Origin: Rhodospirillaceae bacterium
GTDB lineage: Bacteria; Pseudomonadota; Alphaproteobacteria; Rhodospirillales; UBA2165
Assembly: GCA_947467145.1 (NCBI GenBank)
Contig: CANIGJ010000009.1
Coordinates: 1 to 64,000 of the forward strand
DNA length: 64,000 nucleotides
Reading direction: 5' to 3'
The notes under the pieces were generated by a model. The model saw nothing but the letters and a program-made list of their open reading frames with translations, made no database searches and was not told the DNA's origin. The position numbers and the translations under genes were made by a program. The number at the start of each line of letters is the position of its first letter. Within the stretch, counting starts at the first letter, position 1. Positions 32,609 through 42,255 of the stretch are shown here, piece by piece.

Positions 32609-33918
32609 CACGCCCACGGCCCCTGCGCCAATTCGGGCGGGGGTGGGCCGCCCGTCGCCCAGTCGAGCAGTTCGACCGTATGCACGACCGGCAAGCCGCT
32701 CATGCGCGCCAATTGTTCGAGACAACCGATATTGCCGGTGGCGATCACCTCCGCGCCCGTCGCCTCGATCGCTTTGATACGACGCAAGGCGAGTTCATTC
32801 GCTGTCTCGGGCTGCAGCAAATTGTAGCTGCCGGCCGATCCGCAGCAGAAATGTTTGCCCGGCACCTCGGTCACTTCGAAGCCGGCATCGCGCAACAATT
32901 GACGCGGCGGCGCCGTGACCTTCTGGCCATGCAGCAGCGAACAAGCATCGTGATAGATAACGCGCGGCAGGCGTGGCCGTGTCGTTGTCGGCAAGCCACG
33001 CGTTGCGACAAATTCGCTGACGTCGCGCGTCAGATCGGCAACAGTTGCCGCATCGGCCTGTTGCGCCGTACCGCGCATCACGAAGCCGAAATCCTTCATG
33101 TGCGTGCCGCAACCCGCCGCATTGACGATGATGGCCTCAACCGGTGCCTGACCCTGTTGCGCCATCCAGCCATCGACCGCGCTGCCGACGGCCGCATGTG
33201 CATCGTCGCTGCGGCCCATATGATGCACAAGGGCGCCGCAACAACCCGCATTATCCGGCACGACCACTTCGACATTCATGCGGGTAAGCAGACGGATCGT
33301 CGCATCGTTGATCGAAGCGCGCAGGACCTGCTGCGCGCAGCCCGCCAGCAAACCGACGCGGCCAACCCGCGCGCCCGTGGCTTCGAACGTACGCGGGCCA
33401 TCGATGATATCGGAACGTCGCGCTTCGGCCGGCGCCATGCGCAACATCGCCCCGATACGCTTGCCGAGCAGCGCTTCAAGAAGCGGCGCCAACGGTCGCG
33501 CTAGGCGCGCCAGCATGAGGGCCGCCTTGAAACGCCGCGGATACGGCAGCAGACGCGCCAATAGGCCACGCACGAAGGCATCGCCAGGCGCACGCGTCAC
33601 GCTGCGTTCCAGGCGCGGACGCGCGAGATCGATGAAATGCTGATAATCGACGCCCGACGGACAGGCCGACGCACAGGCGAGACACGAGAGACAAGAATCG
33701 ATGGGTGCGAGAATGGATTCGGCATCCTGCTGCACGCCCTCGATCATCGATTTGATGAGATAGATGCGGCCGCGCGGGCTGGTGCGTTCATCGCCGTTCA
33801 ACGAATAGGTTGGACAGGCCGAGAGACAAAAGCCGCAATGCACGCATTTGCGCAGGATCGCATCCATCTCGGCGATATCGGGATCGTTCTTCAGCGCATC
33901 GGGTATCTGGGTGCGCAT
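32608..33918 (-). CDS. glcF: Glycolate oxidase iron-sulfur subunit GlcF
   Basis: A 436-residue electron-transfer subunit. Two 4Fe-4S clusters are bound by CVHCGFCLSACP (Cys25, 28, 31, 35) and CLSCLACASACP. Two CCG domains follow (NAGCCGALVHHMG and HFCCGSAGSYN), as in heterodisulfide-type proteins. It passes electrons from GlcD to the quinone pool. It is four bases after glcE. Confidence 0.95.
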   Translation of the reverse strand: MRTQIPDALKNDPDIAEMDAILRKCVHCGFCLSACPTYSLNGDERTSPRGRIYLIKSMIEGVQQDAESILAPIDSCLSCLACASACPSGVDYQHFIDLARPRLERSVTRAPGDAFVRGLLARLLPYPRRFKAALMLARLARPLAPLLEALLGKRIGAMLRMAPAEARRSDIIDGPRTFEATGARVGRVGLLAGCAQQVLRASINDATIRLLTRMNVEVVVPDNAGCCGALVHHMGRSDDAHAAVGSAVDGWMAQQGQAPVEAIIVNAAGCGTHMKDFGFVMRGTAQQADAATVADLTRDVSEFVATRGLPTTTRPRLPRVIYHDACSLLHGQKVTAPPRQLLRDAGFEVTEVPGKHFCCGSAGSYNLLQPETANELALRRIKAIEATGAEVIATGNIGCLEQLARMSGLPVVHTVELLDWATGGPPPPELAQGPWA

Positions 33919-33921
33919 GCT

Positions 33922-35136
33922 TTACAGTCCCTCGTACATGCGGCCCGGATTGAGAATCCGGTGCGGGTCGAAATTATCCTTCAGGCGCGCGATCAGCACC
34001 GCCTCAGCCCGCGACGGCGGCTGAAAGACCGGCACGGTGCGCCGCACGGCATCGGTCGCGCGGACCAACGTGGCATGTCCACCGACCGCAGCGACGGCGG
34101 CGCGGATACGGATTGTCGTTGTCGCCACATCGTGCTCGCTCGCCAACCAGATGCGTCCACCGCCCCAATCGAAAAACACATCGTCATCGGCCGATGCCAG
34201 GGCCACGATCGTTGCACCCGCCGCCGGTGGCACCGAAACCTGCCAAACGGCGCGCATTCCATCGGATATGAACGGCGTCACATCGCGAATCTCGCGCCAC
34301 AAGACGCGCGAGTCCGGCGTCGCCAGTTCGGCGATATCCCCATGGCCGCGCAACAGATCCTGCAACGCGGCGCGCCGCGCAGCGACCGAAGGTGCCGCAC
34401 CTTCGAGGCGCAGGACCACGACCGATCGACCATGCGCGAGCGCAGCGACGCGCGAGCGCACGGCGGCACGCGCGGGCAGATAGGCAGCACCGCTCAATTC
34501 ATGCGGACTGCGCAAAGCCGCGCCCATGATCTCGATGGCCGCGTTCGCGGCGGCGGCAAAAACCAGGATCGACTGCGCTTCTTCGGGCGCCGGTAAAACC
34601 TTGAGCGTGATCTGCGTCATGACAGCGAGCGTGCCGAACGACCCGCTCAACAATTTCGACAGGTCAAAGCCGGTAACGTTCTTGACGACGCGCCCGCCCG
34701 CCTTGAAGGGTTCCGCCAAACCGTTGACGCCGGAAAAGCCCAGCACATGATCGCGCGCCGCCCCCGCCGCGATGCGCCGCGGGCCCGACAGATTGCAGCC
34801 GATCGCGCCGCCCAAGGTGCCCGCGCCCGCCGCACCGCCGAACAAGGGGCCAAGATCGGGCGGCTCGAACGCCAATTGCTGGCCATGCTGCGCCAGGCGT
34901 TGTTCCAGCTCCGCGATCTTTGTGCCGGCGCGGGCCGACAGCACCAATTCTTCGGGCTCGTAGAGATCGATCCCATCGAGGGCCGAGAGACTGAGCGACG
35001 CCGTCTGCTCACCTGGACGGCCCCAGCCGAGCTTGCTGCCCGATCCCGAAACGGCGAACGCTTGCCGTTCGGCGATCGCCCAGCGCACCGCCGCGACCAC
35101 TTCGGCCTCATTCGTCGGAACGAACCTTTGACTCAT
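33922..35136 (-). CDS. glcE: Glycolate oxidase subunit GlcE
   Basis: A 404-residue FAD-binding subunit of glycolate oxidase. The PCMH-type FAD domain is seen at GGAAGAGTLGGAIGCNLSGP and GRVVKNVTGFDLSKLLSGS. The C-terminal VARIKDNFDPHRILNPGRMY-like end (IARLKDNFDPHRILNPGR) is shared with GlcD. It starts directly after the glcD stop. Confidence 0.95.
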   Translation of the reverse strand: MSQRFVPTNEAEVVAAVRWAIAERQAFAVSGSGSKLGWGRPGEQTASLSLSALDGIDLYEPEELVLSARAGTKIAELEQRLAQHGQQLAFEPPDLGPLFGGAAGAGTLGGAIGCNLSGPRRIAAGAARDHVLGFSGVNGLAEPFKAGGRVVKNVTGFDLSKLLSGSFGTLAVMTQITLKVLPAPEEAQSILVFAAAANAAIEIMGAALRSPHELSGAAYLPARAAVRSRVAALAHGRSVVVLRLEGAAPSVAARRAALQDLLRGHGDIAELATPDSRVLWREIRDVTPFISDGMRAVWQVSVPPAAGATIVALASADDDVFFDWGGGRIWLASEHDVATTTIRIRAAVAAVGGHATLVRATDAVRRTVPVFQPPSRAEAVLIARLKDNFDPHRILNPGRMYEGL

Positions 35137-36633
35137 CTATAACCGCGGCAAATGGGCGAACGGCAGCTCGCCATGATGCACATGCGTGCGACCCTGCTCG
35201 ACGCAGCGATGCAAGGTCGGAAACACCTTGCCGGGATTGAGCAACGAGTCGGGATCGAAGGCGCATTTAACGCGCTGCTGTTGATCGAGATCCGTCTCCG
35301 TAAACATCTCGCCCATCAGATCGCGTTTTTCGACGCCAACGCCGTGTTCGCCTGTCAGCACGCCGCCGACCTCGACACACAGACGCAGGATGTCCGCACC
35401 GAACTCCTCGGCCTTTTCGAGATCGCCCGGCTTGTTGACGTCATACATGATCAAGGGATGCAGATTGCCGTCCCCGGCATGGAATACATTGGCGACGCCC
35501 AGACCATAATGGGCCGACATCTCGCTCATGCGCGTCAGCACGAAGGGCAGCTTGGCGCGCGGGATCGTGCCATCCATGCAGAAATAATCGGGAGCCAGAC
35601 GACCGACGGCCGGGAACGCCGCCTTGCGGCCCGCCCAGAAGCGCAGACGTTCGGCTTCGCTGGTCGACGTCTGCACCGAATTGGCGCCGACCGAGCGCGC
35701 GATCTCAGCCACGCGTTCGCGCAAATACGCGACCTCCACCGCCGGGCCATCCAATTCGACGATCAGCAAGGCTTCAGCGTCCAGCGGATAGCCGGCATGC
35801 ACGAAGGCTTCGGTGGCATGGATGGCGGGACGATCCATCATCTCCATGCCGGCCGGGATGATGCCGGCGCCGATGATCGCGGCAACACAGGCCCCCGCCG
35901 ACTCGGCCGTCGGGAAACCGATGAGTGCCGCTTCGGCAACTTCGGGGCGGCGCAGGATGCGCACCGTCACTTCGGTAACGATGCCCAGCAATCCTTCGGA
36001 ACCCGTGATGAGGCCGAGCAGGTCGTAGCCGCCGGCATCCAGATGGCGGCCGCCCAAGCGCACAATCTCGCCGTCGATCGTTACCAGCTCGACGCCCAAT
36101 ACATTGTTGGTGGTGAGGCCGTATTTCAGGCAATGCACGCCGCCGGAATTCTCCGCCACATTGCCGCCGATAGAGCACGCAATCTGGCTCGATGGATCGG
36201 GCGCGTAATAGAAGCCTTCGCCGGCGACGGCCTCGCTGATCGACAGGTTGGTGACGCCCGATTGCGCGACCACGACGCGATTGGCGTAATCGATATCGAG
36301 GATGCGGCTGAATTTCGACAACCCGACGACGACCGCATCGGCGAGTGGTAAGGCCCCACCTGAGAGCGACGTACCGGACCCGCGCGCCACGACCTTGATC
36401 TTATGTTCGTGGCAGTGGCGCAGCACGCGCGCGACCTGTTCGGTCGTTTCCGGCAAGACGACACACAACGGCCGCATGCGGTAGGCGCTCAGCCCGTCGC
36501 ATTCGAACGCGCGCAGCTGCACCGGGTCGGTGATGACCGCGGCCTTTTCGTCAGCACGGAAGAGATCGGACAATGCCTGCGCGATCTCGTCCTTGCGGGC
36601 GATCACGGCGGCATCGGGTTCGGGCATCCTCAT
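35137..36633 (-). CDS. glcD: Glycolate oxidase subunit GlcD
   Basis: A 498-residue FAD-linked oxidase that converts glycolate (or D-lactate) to glyoxylate (or pyruvate). The FAD site is at about residues 85-130 (KVVARGSGTSLSGGALPLAD) and IGGNVAENSGGVHCLKYG. The GDGNLHPLI motif with GEHGVGVEKR marks the catalytic half. It leads the glcDEF-TPR operon. A GhrA-like glyoxylate reductase lies nearby at 37408. Confidence 0.95.
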   Translation of the reverse strand: MRMPEPDAAVIARKDEIAQALSDLFRADEKAAVITDPVQLRAFECDGLSAYRMRPLCVVLPETTEQVARVLRHCHEHKIKVVARGSGTSLSGGALPLADAVVVGLSKFSRILDIDYANRVVVAQSGVTNLSISEAVAGEGFYYAPDPSSQIACSIGGNVAENSGGVHCLKYGLTTNNVLGVELVTIDGEIVRLGGRHLDAGGYDLLGLITGSEGLLGIVTEVTVRILRRPEVAEAALIGFPTAESAGACVAAIIGAGIIPAGMEMMDRPAIHATEAFVHAGYPLDAEALLIVELDGPAVEVAYLRERVAEIARSVGANSVQTSTSEAERLRFWAGRKAAFPAVGRLAPDYFCMDGTIPRAKLPFVLTRMSEMSAHYGLGVANVFHAGDGNLHPLIMYDVNKPGDLEKAEEFGADILRLCVEVGGVLTGEHGVGVEKRDLMGEMFTETDLDQQQRVKCAFDPDSLLNPGKVFPTLHRCVEQGRTHVHHGELPFAHLPRL

Positions 36634-36675
36634 GAAACGAGAATAGCCTTTGATTTAAGAAAAGAGCCAGAAAGT

Positions 36676-36700
36676 AAAAAACCGCGCAGCTGCGCGGTTT
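36676..36700 (-). terminator. Rho-independent terminator after rpmJ
   Basis: Read on the minus strand, AAACCGCGCAGCTGCGCGGT is followed by seven T. The hairpin is almost perfect. It ends the rpmJ transcript and lies between it and glcD. Confidence 0.9.
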
Positions 36701-36755
36701 CCGTAGGTAAGAAGCCGATTGCTCGGCCCCGGATCGCAGCTCTTAGCCGGTCAGG

Positions 36756-36881
36756 TTAACCCTGGCGGGCTTTAAAGCGCGGGTTCTTCTTGTTGATGAC
36801 GTAGAGGCGGCCCTTGCGGCGCACGATGCGGCAGCCCTTTTCACGGAGCTTCGCGGATTTGAGGGAATTGCGGACTTTCAT
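36756..36881 (-). CDS. rpmJ: 50S ribosomal protein L36
   Basis: A 41-residue ribosomal protein too short for most gene callers. [20 protein letters not shown] is followed by [20 protein letters not shown] and Gly. Only one of the usual zinc cysteines is present, as in the zinc-independent paralogue type. It stands alone, with a terminator about 56 bases beyond the stop. Confidence 0.95.
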   Translation of the reverse strand: MKVRNSLKSAKLREKGCRIVRRKGRLYVINKKNPRFKARQG

Positions 36882-37013
36882 GAGACGCTTTCCGTGACCA
36901 ACCTATCTGTCCTCGCGCGACCGTCGCGGCGAAGAGGGCGGACCATAGGGGCCGAAGGATGGCCTGTCAACGCCGGAAAAGGCGCTAAAAAGCCGATTTT
37001 GGGGACAATTTAA

Positions 37014-37292
37014 CTAGCGCGTATGCAGCCAGTTGATAAGGGCGGGCGAGAACCACGCGGCGGCCAGGAATCCTATGAAAATGACGCCCAGCCAGGCCCC
37101 CGCGACGTTGAACATGCGCTTACGCTTGGCAAGCTTGCGCGCAAGTTCCTTCTTACGCTGCTGTTCGCGGCGTATTTTAATACGGCTATCACGGCTCTCG
37201 GCCTCGCGCTTCAGCAGCGCGGGATCGCGTCCGCGATCGTCGCCGTCCGTGTCGCGTGCGTCACCCCTGTCTGCCATGGCAGTTTGCTTCAT
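37014..37292 (-). CDS. Small membrane protein, unknown
   Basis: A 92-residue protein with a charged, Asp/Arg-rich N-terminal two-thirds (RIKIRREQQRKKELARKLAK) and a single C-terminal helix (AGAWLGVIFIGFLAAAWFS). That layout suggests a tail-anchored inner-membrane protein. A second ATG five codons in is possible. No family is recognised. It is isolated between rpmJ and the GhrA-like gene. Confidence 0.55.
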   Translation of the reverse strand: MKQTAMADRGDARDTDGDDRGRDPALLKREAESRDSRIKIRREQQRKKELARKLAKRKRMFNVAGAWLGVIFIGFLAAAWFSPALINWLHTR

Positions 37293-37407
37293 TAATCGGG
37301 CCCCCGGCAGCCATTCTGCTGCCCGATAATGGATGTAGGCCGGATTCCTTTATAATTTATTTATAATTTACCTAGCCTTTTTCGCCAAATGCTTTCGGCC
37401 GCTTTGA

Positions 37408-38337
37408 TTAATAACCGGCATTACGGTTAACCAGTAGGATCAACGGTTCATTTGCGCGTAGCCGGCGCAGGTTTTCGACGATCTGAGGCATGGTTTCGGC
37501 CAAACTGGGGCGCCGGGCCACGTGCGGCATGATGGTGAGCCCCGGCACATCCCACAAGGGATGATCGGCCGGCAGGGGCTCCGGATCGGTCACATCCAGG
37601 GTCGCCGAGGACAATTGCCCCGATTCCAGGGCCGCGATCAGATCGGCGTTCACCACATGCTGGCCACGACCGAGATTGATGATCGAGGCGCCTTTGGGCA
37701 TCGCCGCAAAGGTCTTGGCGTTCAAAATCCCCTTGGTGTCATCGGTCAACGGCAGCATGCACAGCGCGATCTCGGTCCGCGCCAGAAAGGGCGCGAAGCC
37801 CTCTGCGCCGACGAAAACCTCGATATCCGCGTCCGGTTTCGGCGTGCGCGCCCAGGCCGCGACATTGAACCCATTGGCCTTGATCTTGTCGGCCATCGGT
37901 TTCGACAAGGTGCCATAGCCCATGAGACCGACCGAGCGGTCCTCGGCGCGCTTCGCCGGCAGGCCTTCCCACTTATGCTTGGCCTGGTTGACGCGATAGA
38001 GCGGGATGTTGCGGTGATGATAGAGTACCAGCGACAAGGCGTATTCGGTCATCATCCGATCGCCGGTCGGCGGCTCGACCTTGACCAGCGGCACATTGGG
38101 CAAGGCCGGATCCTTGATCATGGCGTCGACGCCGGCCAGCAAACTGATCGTCAGTTGCAGATTGGGCAGCGTCGGCAGTTCCTTGAGTTTCGGGATGCCG
38201 ACGATCAGAACGTCGATGTCGTCGAGCTTGCCGGCATCCGGCCAGAAGCGCACGTCCTCCTTGGGCAGCGCCTTGGCCATGGCGTCCTTCCACGCTTCGA
38301 CCGTGCCGCGCATCGGATTCTGGATCAAGATCGCCAT
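37408..38337 (-). CDS. ghrA: Glyoxylate/hydroxypyruvate reductase A-like protein
   Basis: A 309-residue D-2-hydroxyacid dehydrogenase of the GhrA branch, reducing glyoxylate and hydroxypyruvate with NADPH. VGLMGYGTLSKPMADKIKAN is the nucleotide loop, INLGRGQHVV has the active Arg, DVTDPEPLPADHPLW the Glu, and TIMPHVARR the His. The start was set at ATG 38337, since AGGGG is properly spaced from it; the ATG two codons earlier is one base from AGGGGC. It suits the neighbouring glycolate oxidase genes. Confidence 0.88.
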   Translation of the reverse strand: MAILIQNPMRGTVEAWKDAMAKALPKEDVRFWPDAGKLDDIDVLIVGIPKLKELPTLPNLQLTISLLAGVDAMIKDPALPNVPLVKVEPPTGDRMMTEYALSLVLYHHRNIPLYRVNQAKHKWEGLPAKRAEDRSVGLMGYGTLSKPMADKIKANGFNVAAWARTPKPDADIEVFVGAEGFAPFLARTEIALCMLPLTDDTKGILNAKTFAAMPKGASIINLGRGQHVVNADLIAALESGQLSSATLDVTDPEPLPADHPLWDVPGLTIMPHVARRPSLAETMPQIVENLRRLRANEPLILLVNRNAGY

Positions 38338-38412
38338 GGACATGCCCCTGCTGCTTTTATTTACTGCGCGGCACTTTAGGGAGCGAGGAACCCTCGTGGC
38401 AAGCCGAGGCCG

Positions 38413-39096
38413 CTAGGCATCCGCCCAGCGGCGAATGAGATTGTGGTAGATGGCGGTCAGCTGAATGACTGTCGGATCGGCGTTGCCCTTTTCGGCCACC
38501 AAGGTCTGGATATTGGTATCGAGCTGAAACAGGATCGTGCGTTCGCCTTCGTCACGCACCATGCTTTGCAGCCACAGGAACGACGCGACGCGGCTCCCCC
38601 GCGTCACCTCGGTCACGCGATGCAGGCTGGTCGACGGATACAGGATGAGATCGCCGGCCGGCAGCTTGGCGCGATGTTCGCCGTAGGTATCTTCGACGAT
38701 CAATTCGCCGCCGTCATATTCATCGGGCTCGGCCAGGAACAAGGTCGCCGACAGATCGGTGCGGATACGGAAATCCGCGCCGCTATAGGCACGGATCGCG
38801 TTGTCTACGTGATTGTTGAAATATTGCCCGCCGGAATAACGATTGAAGAGCGGCGGAAAAATTTTCTGCGGCAAGGCGGCGGAGATAAAGAGTGGATTGC
38901 ACTCCAAACCGTCCATCACCAACTCGCCGAGCTGAACGGCGATCGCCGAGCCTTCGACAAGCTGCATGTTTTTCTTGGCCAAGGCCGATTGCGCGCCGGA
39001 CGTCACATTGCCGTCGACCCACTCTCCTTTTTCCATCGCCTGGCGACATTGCGCGACCTGCTGTTTCGTCAGCACGCCGGGAACATGCAGCATCAT
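38413..39096 (-). CDS. PKHD-type (PiuC-like) Fe(II)/2-oxoglutarate hydroxylase
   Basis: A 227-residue dioxygenase of the PiuC/YbiX type, often found beside TonB-dependent siderophore receptors and iron-repressed. Iron ligands are His-x-Asp in [14 protein letters not shown] and the later His in [20 protein letters not shown]; the Arg binds 2-oxoglutarate. The natural substrate is not settled. It lies 82 bases after the receptor gene on the same strand, so is probably in the same iron-controlled unit. Confidence 0.92.
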   Translation of the reverse strand: MMLHVPGVLTKQQVAQCRQAMEKGEWVDGNVTSGAQSALAKKNMQLVEGSAIAVQLGELVMDGLECNPLFISAALPQKIFPPLFNRYSGGQYFNNHVDNAIRAYSGADFRIRTDLSATLFLAEPDEYDGGELIVEDTYGEHRAKLPAGDLILYPSTSLHRVTEVTRGSRVASFLWLQSMVRDEGERTILFQLDTNIQTLVAEKGNADPTVIQLTAIYHNLIRRWADA

Positions 39097-39178
39097 CGCA
39101 CGACGTCTCCCCTCAAAAGGAATGCCCCATCCGGCGATGCCAGATGGGGCAAAACCAATCCTAGCTTAAGCTACGAAC

Positions 39179-41401
39179 TCAGAATTTGAAATTCGTTGTC
39201 AGCAGCGCCACGCGTCCCGGCGCCACGCCGGCCATGTGGTTGGTATAAGGCTTATCGTAATAGGTTTCGTCGAAGAGGTTGTTGATATTGAGGCGAAAAT
39301 CGACTGTGTCGTTCAGCTTGTATGACGCCATCGCGTCGAAACGCCAATAGTCCGGCACCCACTTGGTGTTCTGAACGTTACCTTCACGCGAAGACATGAA
39401 GATCGCGCCACCGCCCAGTGTGATGTCCTTCAAGATGTCGTAGGTCGACCAGAGGCTCAAGCTGTGCTCGGGCGTGTTGGGCACATCGTTGCCTTCATCT
39501 GTGGCAAACGGGCCGTCGTCGAGGATTTCGCTCTTCATGAACGAATAGCCGCCGAAAACCTTCCATTTATCCGTGATGGCACCGGCAAGACCCAGCTCAA
39601 GGCCGTCGATGCGCTGCTTGCCGATAAGTTGATTATCAGCGTTCGTCGGACCGACCACACGCGCGTTGGTCTTTTCATTGCGGAAAATGGCACCCGTGGC
39701 TGTCATCTTGCCGCGGAACAGATCCCACTTCGTGCCAAGTTCGTACGAAACGTTTTCCTCCGGCGCAAGCGAGTCGTTGGCTGCGGCAAGGTTATCCGTG
39801 CCTTCGCCAGCCGCGGTACCGGATGGCGTCGCCGACGTGCCGTAAGCCACATAGATGCTACCGAACGGCAGAGGCTTATAGACGATACCCGCCTGGTAGG
39901 TCGTGAATGTCGCTTCGTTCGCACTGACCGAGGTCAAGGTCTCGCTCGTGGTCTTGAAATCGTCATAGCGCAAACCAAAGTTGATCGACCATTGCGGATT
40001 AAATTCGATCGTGTCGAACGCGTAGAGCGCGCAAGTGTCGACATGCGTTTCGGTAAACGCGCCGTTTGGCCCGATCGTGCCGTCCCAATTGTCGTCCGGG
40101 TCGGGATTGATCAAATTGGTGCAGTTGCCGAGCGTTATCTGCAGCGCCGTACACTGGTTGCTGACACCGGCATTGATGCTGAAGCCGCGATTGCGGTTTC
40201 TTTCCTTACTGATCTCGAAGCCGGTGATATAGCTGTGTTTCAGGTCGAAGGTTTCGAATTTGCCCTTGAGATCGGTCTGGTTGACGATCAATTCGGCCTG
40301 CGAATTGCGGCTCTTCGGCGAGCGGTACACAAGGCCATTTTGGATATTGTTCGGCGCCGAGTCGTTGGGTGTCGTGACGATCTGCACATTCGATGACACG
40401 CTATAGCGCGTCGAATTCATCAGGGTAAAATTCTCGTTGAATTCGTGCTCGAGCTTCACCGTGGCCGCGTCAACCTGCGTGTTCAGGAAGTCGCGCTTGG
40501 TGAGACCGTAAAAATTGTCGCGGTCGACGTCCACCGGATAGCCGGTGACCGGATTGTAGGGATGGCCGTAATCGGGGATATCGTCCGACTGCATATGGTA
40601 GAAACTGATGATCGCTTTGGTGGGCGAATTCATTCCCAACGTGATCGTCGGCGCGACACCCCAGCGATTGACCGTCACTTCGTCACGGCCGGCCACATCG
40701 GCGTCGTGATACATCGCGTTCAGACGAACGGCCACATCGTTGTTTACAGAGTAGTTGACGTCGCCCGTCACGCGCTTGGTCATGTCCGTGCCGAAGGTTA
40801 CCGAGCCTTCCTGGAAATTGCTCGCCTTAGCCGTCTTGCTGACCATGTTGACAGAACCGCCGGCGGAACCGCGTCCGCCATAGGCGCTGCTCGGCCCTTT
40901 GATCACTTCGATCGAGTCGAGGTTGAACGAATCGCTATTCTGCATGCCGCCCAAGCGCATACCGTCCAGAGTGACGTTCGCGTCCGACTGGAAGCCGCGG
41001 ATGCTGGGACGATCGCCGTTGGGGCTGCCGCCTTCGCCTTGGCCGAGCGTAATACCCGGAATGGTGCGCATGACGTCCTGTAAGGACGGCGTACCGCGCT
41101 CTTCCATGACCTCGCGGGTGATGACGGTGACCGATTTCGGCGTGTCGAGCAGCGGCGCCGTGAATTTCGGCGATTGCGCTTCGTCGACCTTGTAGCTGGT
41201 CGCCGGATCGTTCGGGCGTTCACCCTCGACCGAAGCAGCCGGCACCTCGATCGGCTTGGTTGTCGCCGGTGCGGCCTGCTGAGCGACAGCGGGAAAAGCC
41301 GTGCCCAACGCCAAAGCGGATACAAGGAGCGTGGGTCTCACGCGCTTTAGCTGCAACCGGCCAATGGTCGGCTGCGCCTGAAGATGGATCGGATTGGTCA
41401 T
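39179..41401 (-). CDS. TonB-dependent siderophore receptor
   Basis: A 740-residue outer-membrane barrel, catecholate/Fiu-like. A signal peptide ends near AFPAVAQQ; the plug includes LLDTPKSVTVITREVMEERG and RPSIRGFQSDANVTLDGMR; the barrel ends with RVALLTTNFKF, the terminal Phe needed for assembly. It takes up ferric siderophore powered by TonB-ExbBD, whose genes lie divergently. GGGGACG precedes the ATG. Fur-like sites fill the upstream gap. Confidence 0.95.
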   Translation of the reverse strand: MTNPIHLQAQPTIGRLQLKRVRPTLLVSALALGTAFPAVAQQAAPATTKPIEVPAASVEGERPNDPATSYKVDEAQSPKFTAPLLDTPKSVTVITREVMEERGTPSLQDVMRTIPGITLGQGEGGSPNGDRPSIRGFQSDANVTLDGMRLGGMQNSDSFNLDSIEVIKGPSSAYGGRGSAGGSVNMVSKTAKASNFQEGSVTFGTDMTKRVTGDVNYSVNNDVAVRLNAMYHDADVAGRDEVTVNRWGVAPTITLGMNSPTKAIISFYHMQSDDIPDYGHPYNPVTGYPVDVDRDNFYGLTKRDFLNTQVDAATVKLEHEFNENFTLMNSTRYSVSSNVQIVTTPNDSAPNNIQNGLVYRSPKSRNSQAELIVNQTDLKGKFETFDLKHSYITGFEISKERNRNRGFSINAGVSNQCTALQITLGNCTNLINPDPDDNWDGTIGPNGAFTETHVDTCALYAFDTIEFNPQWSINFGLRYDDFKTTSETLTSVSANEATFTTYQAGIVYKPLPFGSIYVAYGTSATPSGTAAGEGTDNLAAANDSLAPEENVSYELGTKWDLFRGKMTATGAIFRNEKTNARVVGPTNADNQLIGKQRIDGLELGLAGAITDKWKVFGGYSFMKSEILDDGPFATDEGNDVPNTPEHSLSLWSTYDILKDITLGGGAIFMSSREGNVQNTKWVPDYWRFDAMASYKLNDTVDFRLNINNLFDETYYDKPYTNHMAGVAPGRVALLTTNFKF

Positions 41402-41614
41402 TTACGTCCCCGTGATTCACGAATTGCCAAAAAGTCGAACGTCGCGCGGTGGGTCAGGAGTGCCCAAACGGCGAGCGATGTTCTGGCTGGCGGCCTTCGG
41501 GCGGCAGTCGATGCCGCTAATCCGGGGTGGCTGGCTTAACGAAGTCATGGCCCAGAAGGTCTTTACGACGACCTCCCTGCCAAGAGTGAGCGGAAGCTAG
41601 CAGCAAAATTTTTG

Positions 41615-41633
41615 ATTTGCAAATGAGACGCAA
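41615..41633. promoter_or_regulatory. Fur-like site, receptor side
   Basis: The palindrome ATTTGCAAAT is followed by GAGACGCAA, resembling TGCAAATGAGA half-sites of alphaproteobacterial Fur boxes. It is about 215 bases before the receptor start. Confidence 0.45.
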
Positions 41634-41706
41634 CAGCAAGAAATCGAAAGATGCTAGAATTGTTGCAGTCTCGCCGCGGCTACACGGCCGCCTCGGCTGC
41701 CACAGA

Positions 41707-41739
41707 GCATAATTTTGCGAGTGATTCGCAAAATTATGC
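41707..41739. promoter_or_regulatory. 33-bp inverted repeat with Fur-like core
   Basis: The arms GCATAATTTTGCGA and TCGCAAAATTATGC are perfect and flank GTGAT. The middle TTGCGAGTGATTCGCAA resembles a Fur box. It lies in the middle of the divergent iron region. Confidence 0.6.
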
Positions 41740-41806
41740 GTCTCTCAAACTCTTCTCTAATTAACAAGGTCGCTCCCCGGGGGATGCGTTGAGAATTACT
41801 CGCACT

Positions 41807-41859
41807 TGCAAAATTATTTGCAGGGGCATAAAAGCCAATGCAAATGAGAATGGCTCGCA
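41807..41859. promoter_or_regulatory. Two Fur-like sites before hemP
   Basis: TGCAAA-ATTA-TTTGCA at 41807-41822 and TGCAAATGAGAATGGCTCGC at 41839-41858 are close to Fur-type half-sites. They precede hemP by 35-87 bases. The other parts of the 492-bp gap hold no gene I can see. Confidence 0.5.
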
Positions 41860-41893
41860 ATTTTGTCGCCGATGCCGACCGAGGATGCATGTA

Positions 41894-42061
41894 ATGGATA
41901 TCGCCAAAGACAATAAGAAGGATATGACGCAACAGAGCGGCACTCGCCGCGTTGCGTTGACCGACATCCTAGGCGGCGACCGCGAGATCATCATCAGCCA
42001 TCAAAACGACGAATATCGGTTGCGCCTGACGAGCAACAACAAACTTCTTCTGACCAAATAA
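41894..42061 (+). CDS. hemP: Hemin uptake protein HemP
   Basis: A 55-residue protein of the HemP/HmuP family, small regulators or helpers of haem and iron uptake. The conserved GGDREIIISHQNDEYRLRLT and SNNKLLLTK end is exact. The start ATG 41894 has GAGG nine bases upstream; a second ATG ten codons on is possible. It opens the hemP-PepSY-exbB-exbD-tonB series. Confidence 0.93.
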   Translation: MDIAKDNKKDMTQQSGTRRVALTDILGGDREIIISHQNDEYRLRLTSNNKLLLTK

Positions 42062-42148
42062 ACGACCGCAGCAATTTTTCAGCCAGCGACATGGCGATGA
42101 TCGACCATTTAGCCAGCCAGACCCGACAGACGTATTCGGAGGCTCTAC

Positions 42149-42253
42149 GTGACCATCATCGCCGTTGCTTGTCCGCAGTGTAAAGCCAGCGCGCAGACTG
42201 CGAGCCTGGATCGTGAACGTCGTTCCGCCAGCGTCGATCGTGGAGCGCGGTAA
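42149..42253 (+). CDS. Possible 34-residue CPQC microprotein
   Basis: A GTG-started frame preceded by GGAGG at perfect spacing ends two bases before the PepSY gene. The peptide opens MTIIAVACPQCKASAQTA and is basic at its end. One Cys-x-x-Cys suggests metal or redox binding. It could instead be a leader peptide coupling translation to the next gene. No family recognised. Confidence 0.45.
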   Translation: MTIIAVACPQCKASAQTASLDRERRSASVDRGAR

Positions 42254-42255
42254 TC

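Noticed and set aside
41707-41739. Transcription terminator in the divergent iron region
   Set aside because: The stem is AT-rich with no T run after it, and it lies upstream of both genes; an operator is more likely.
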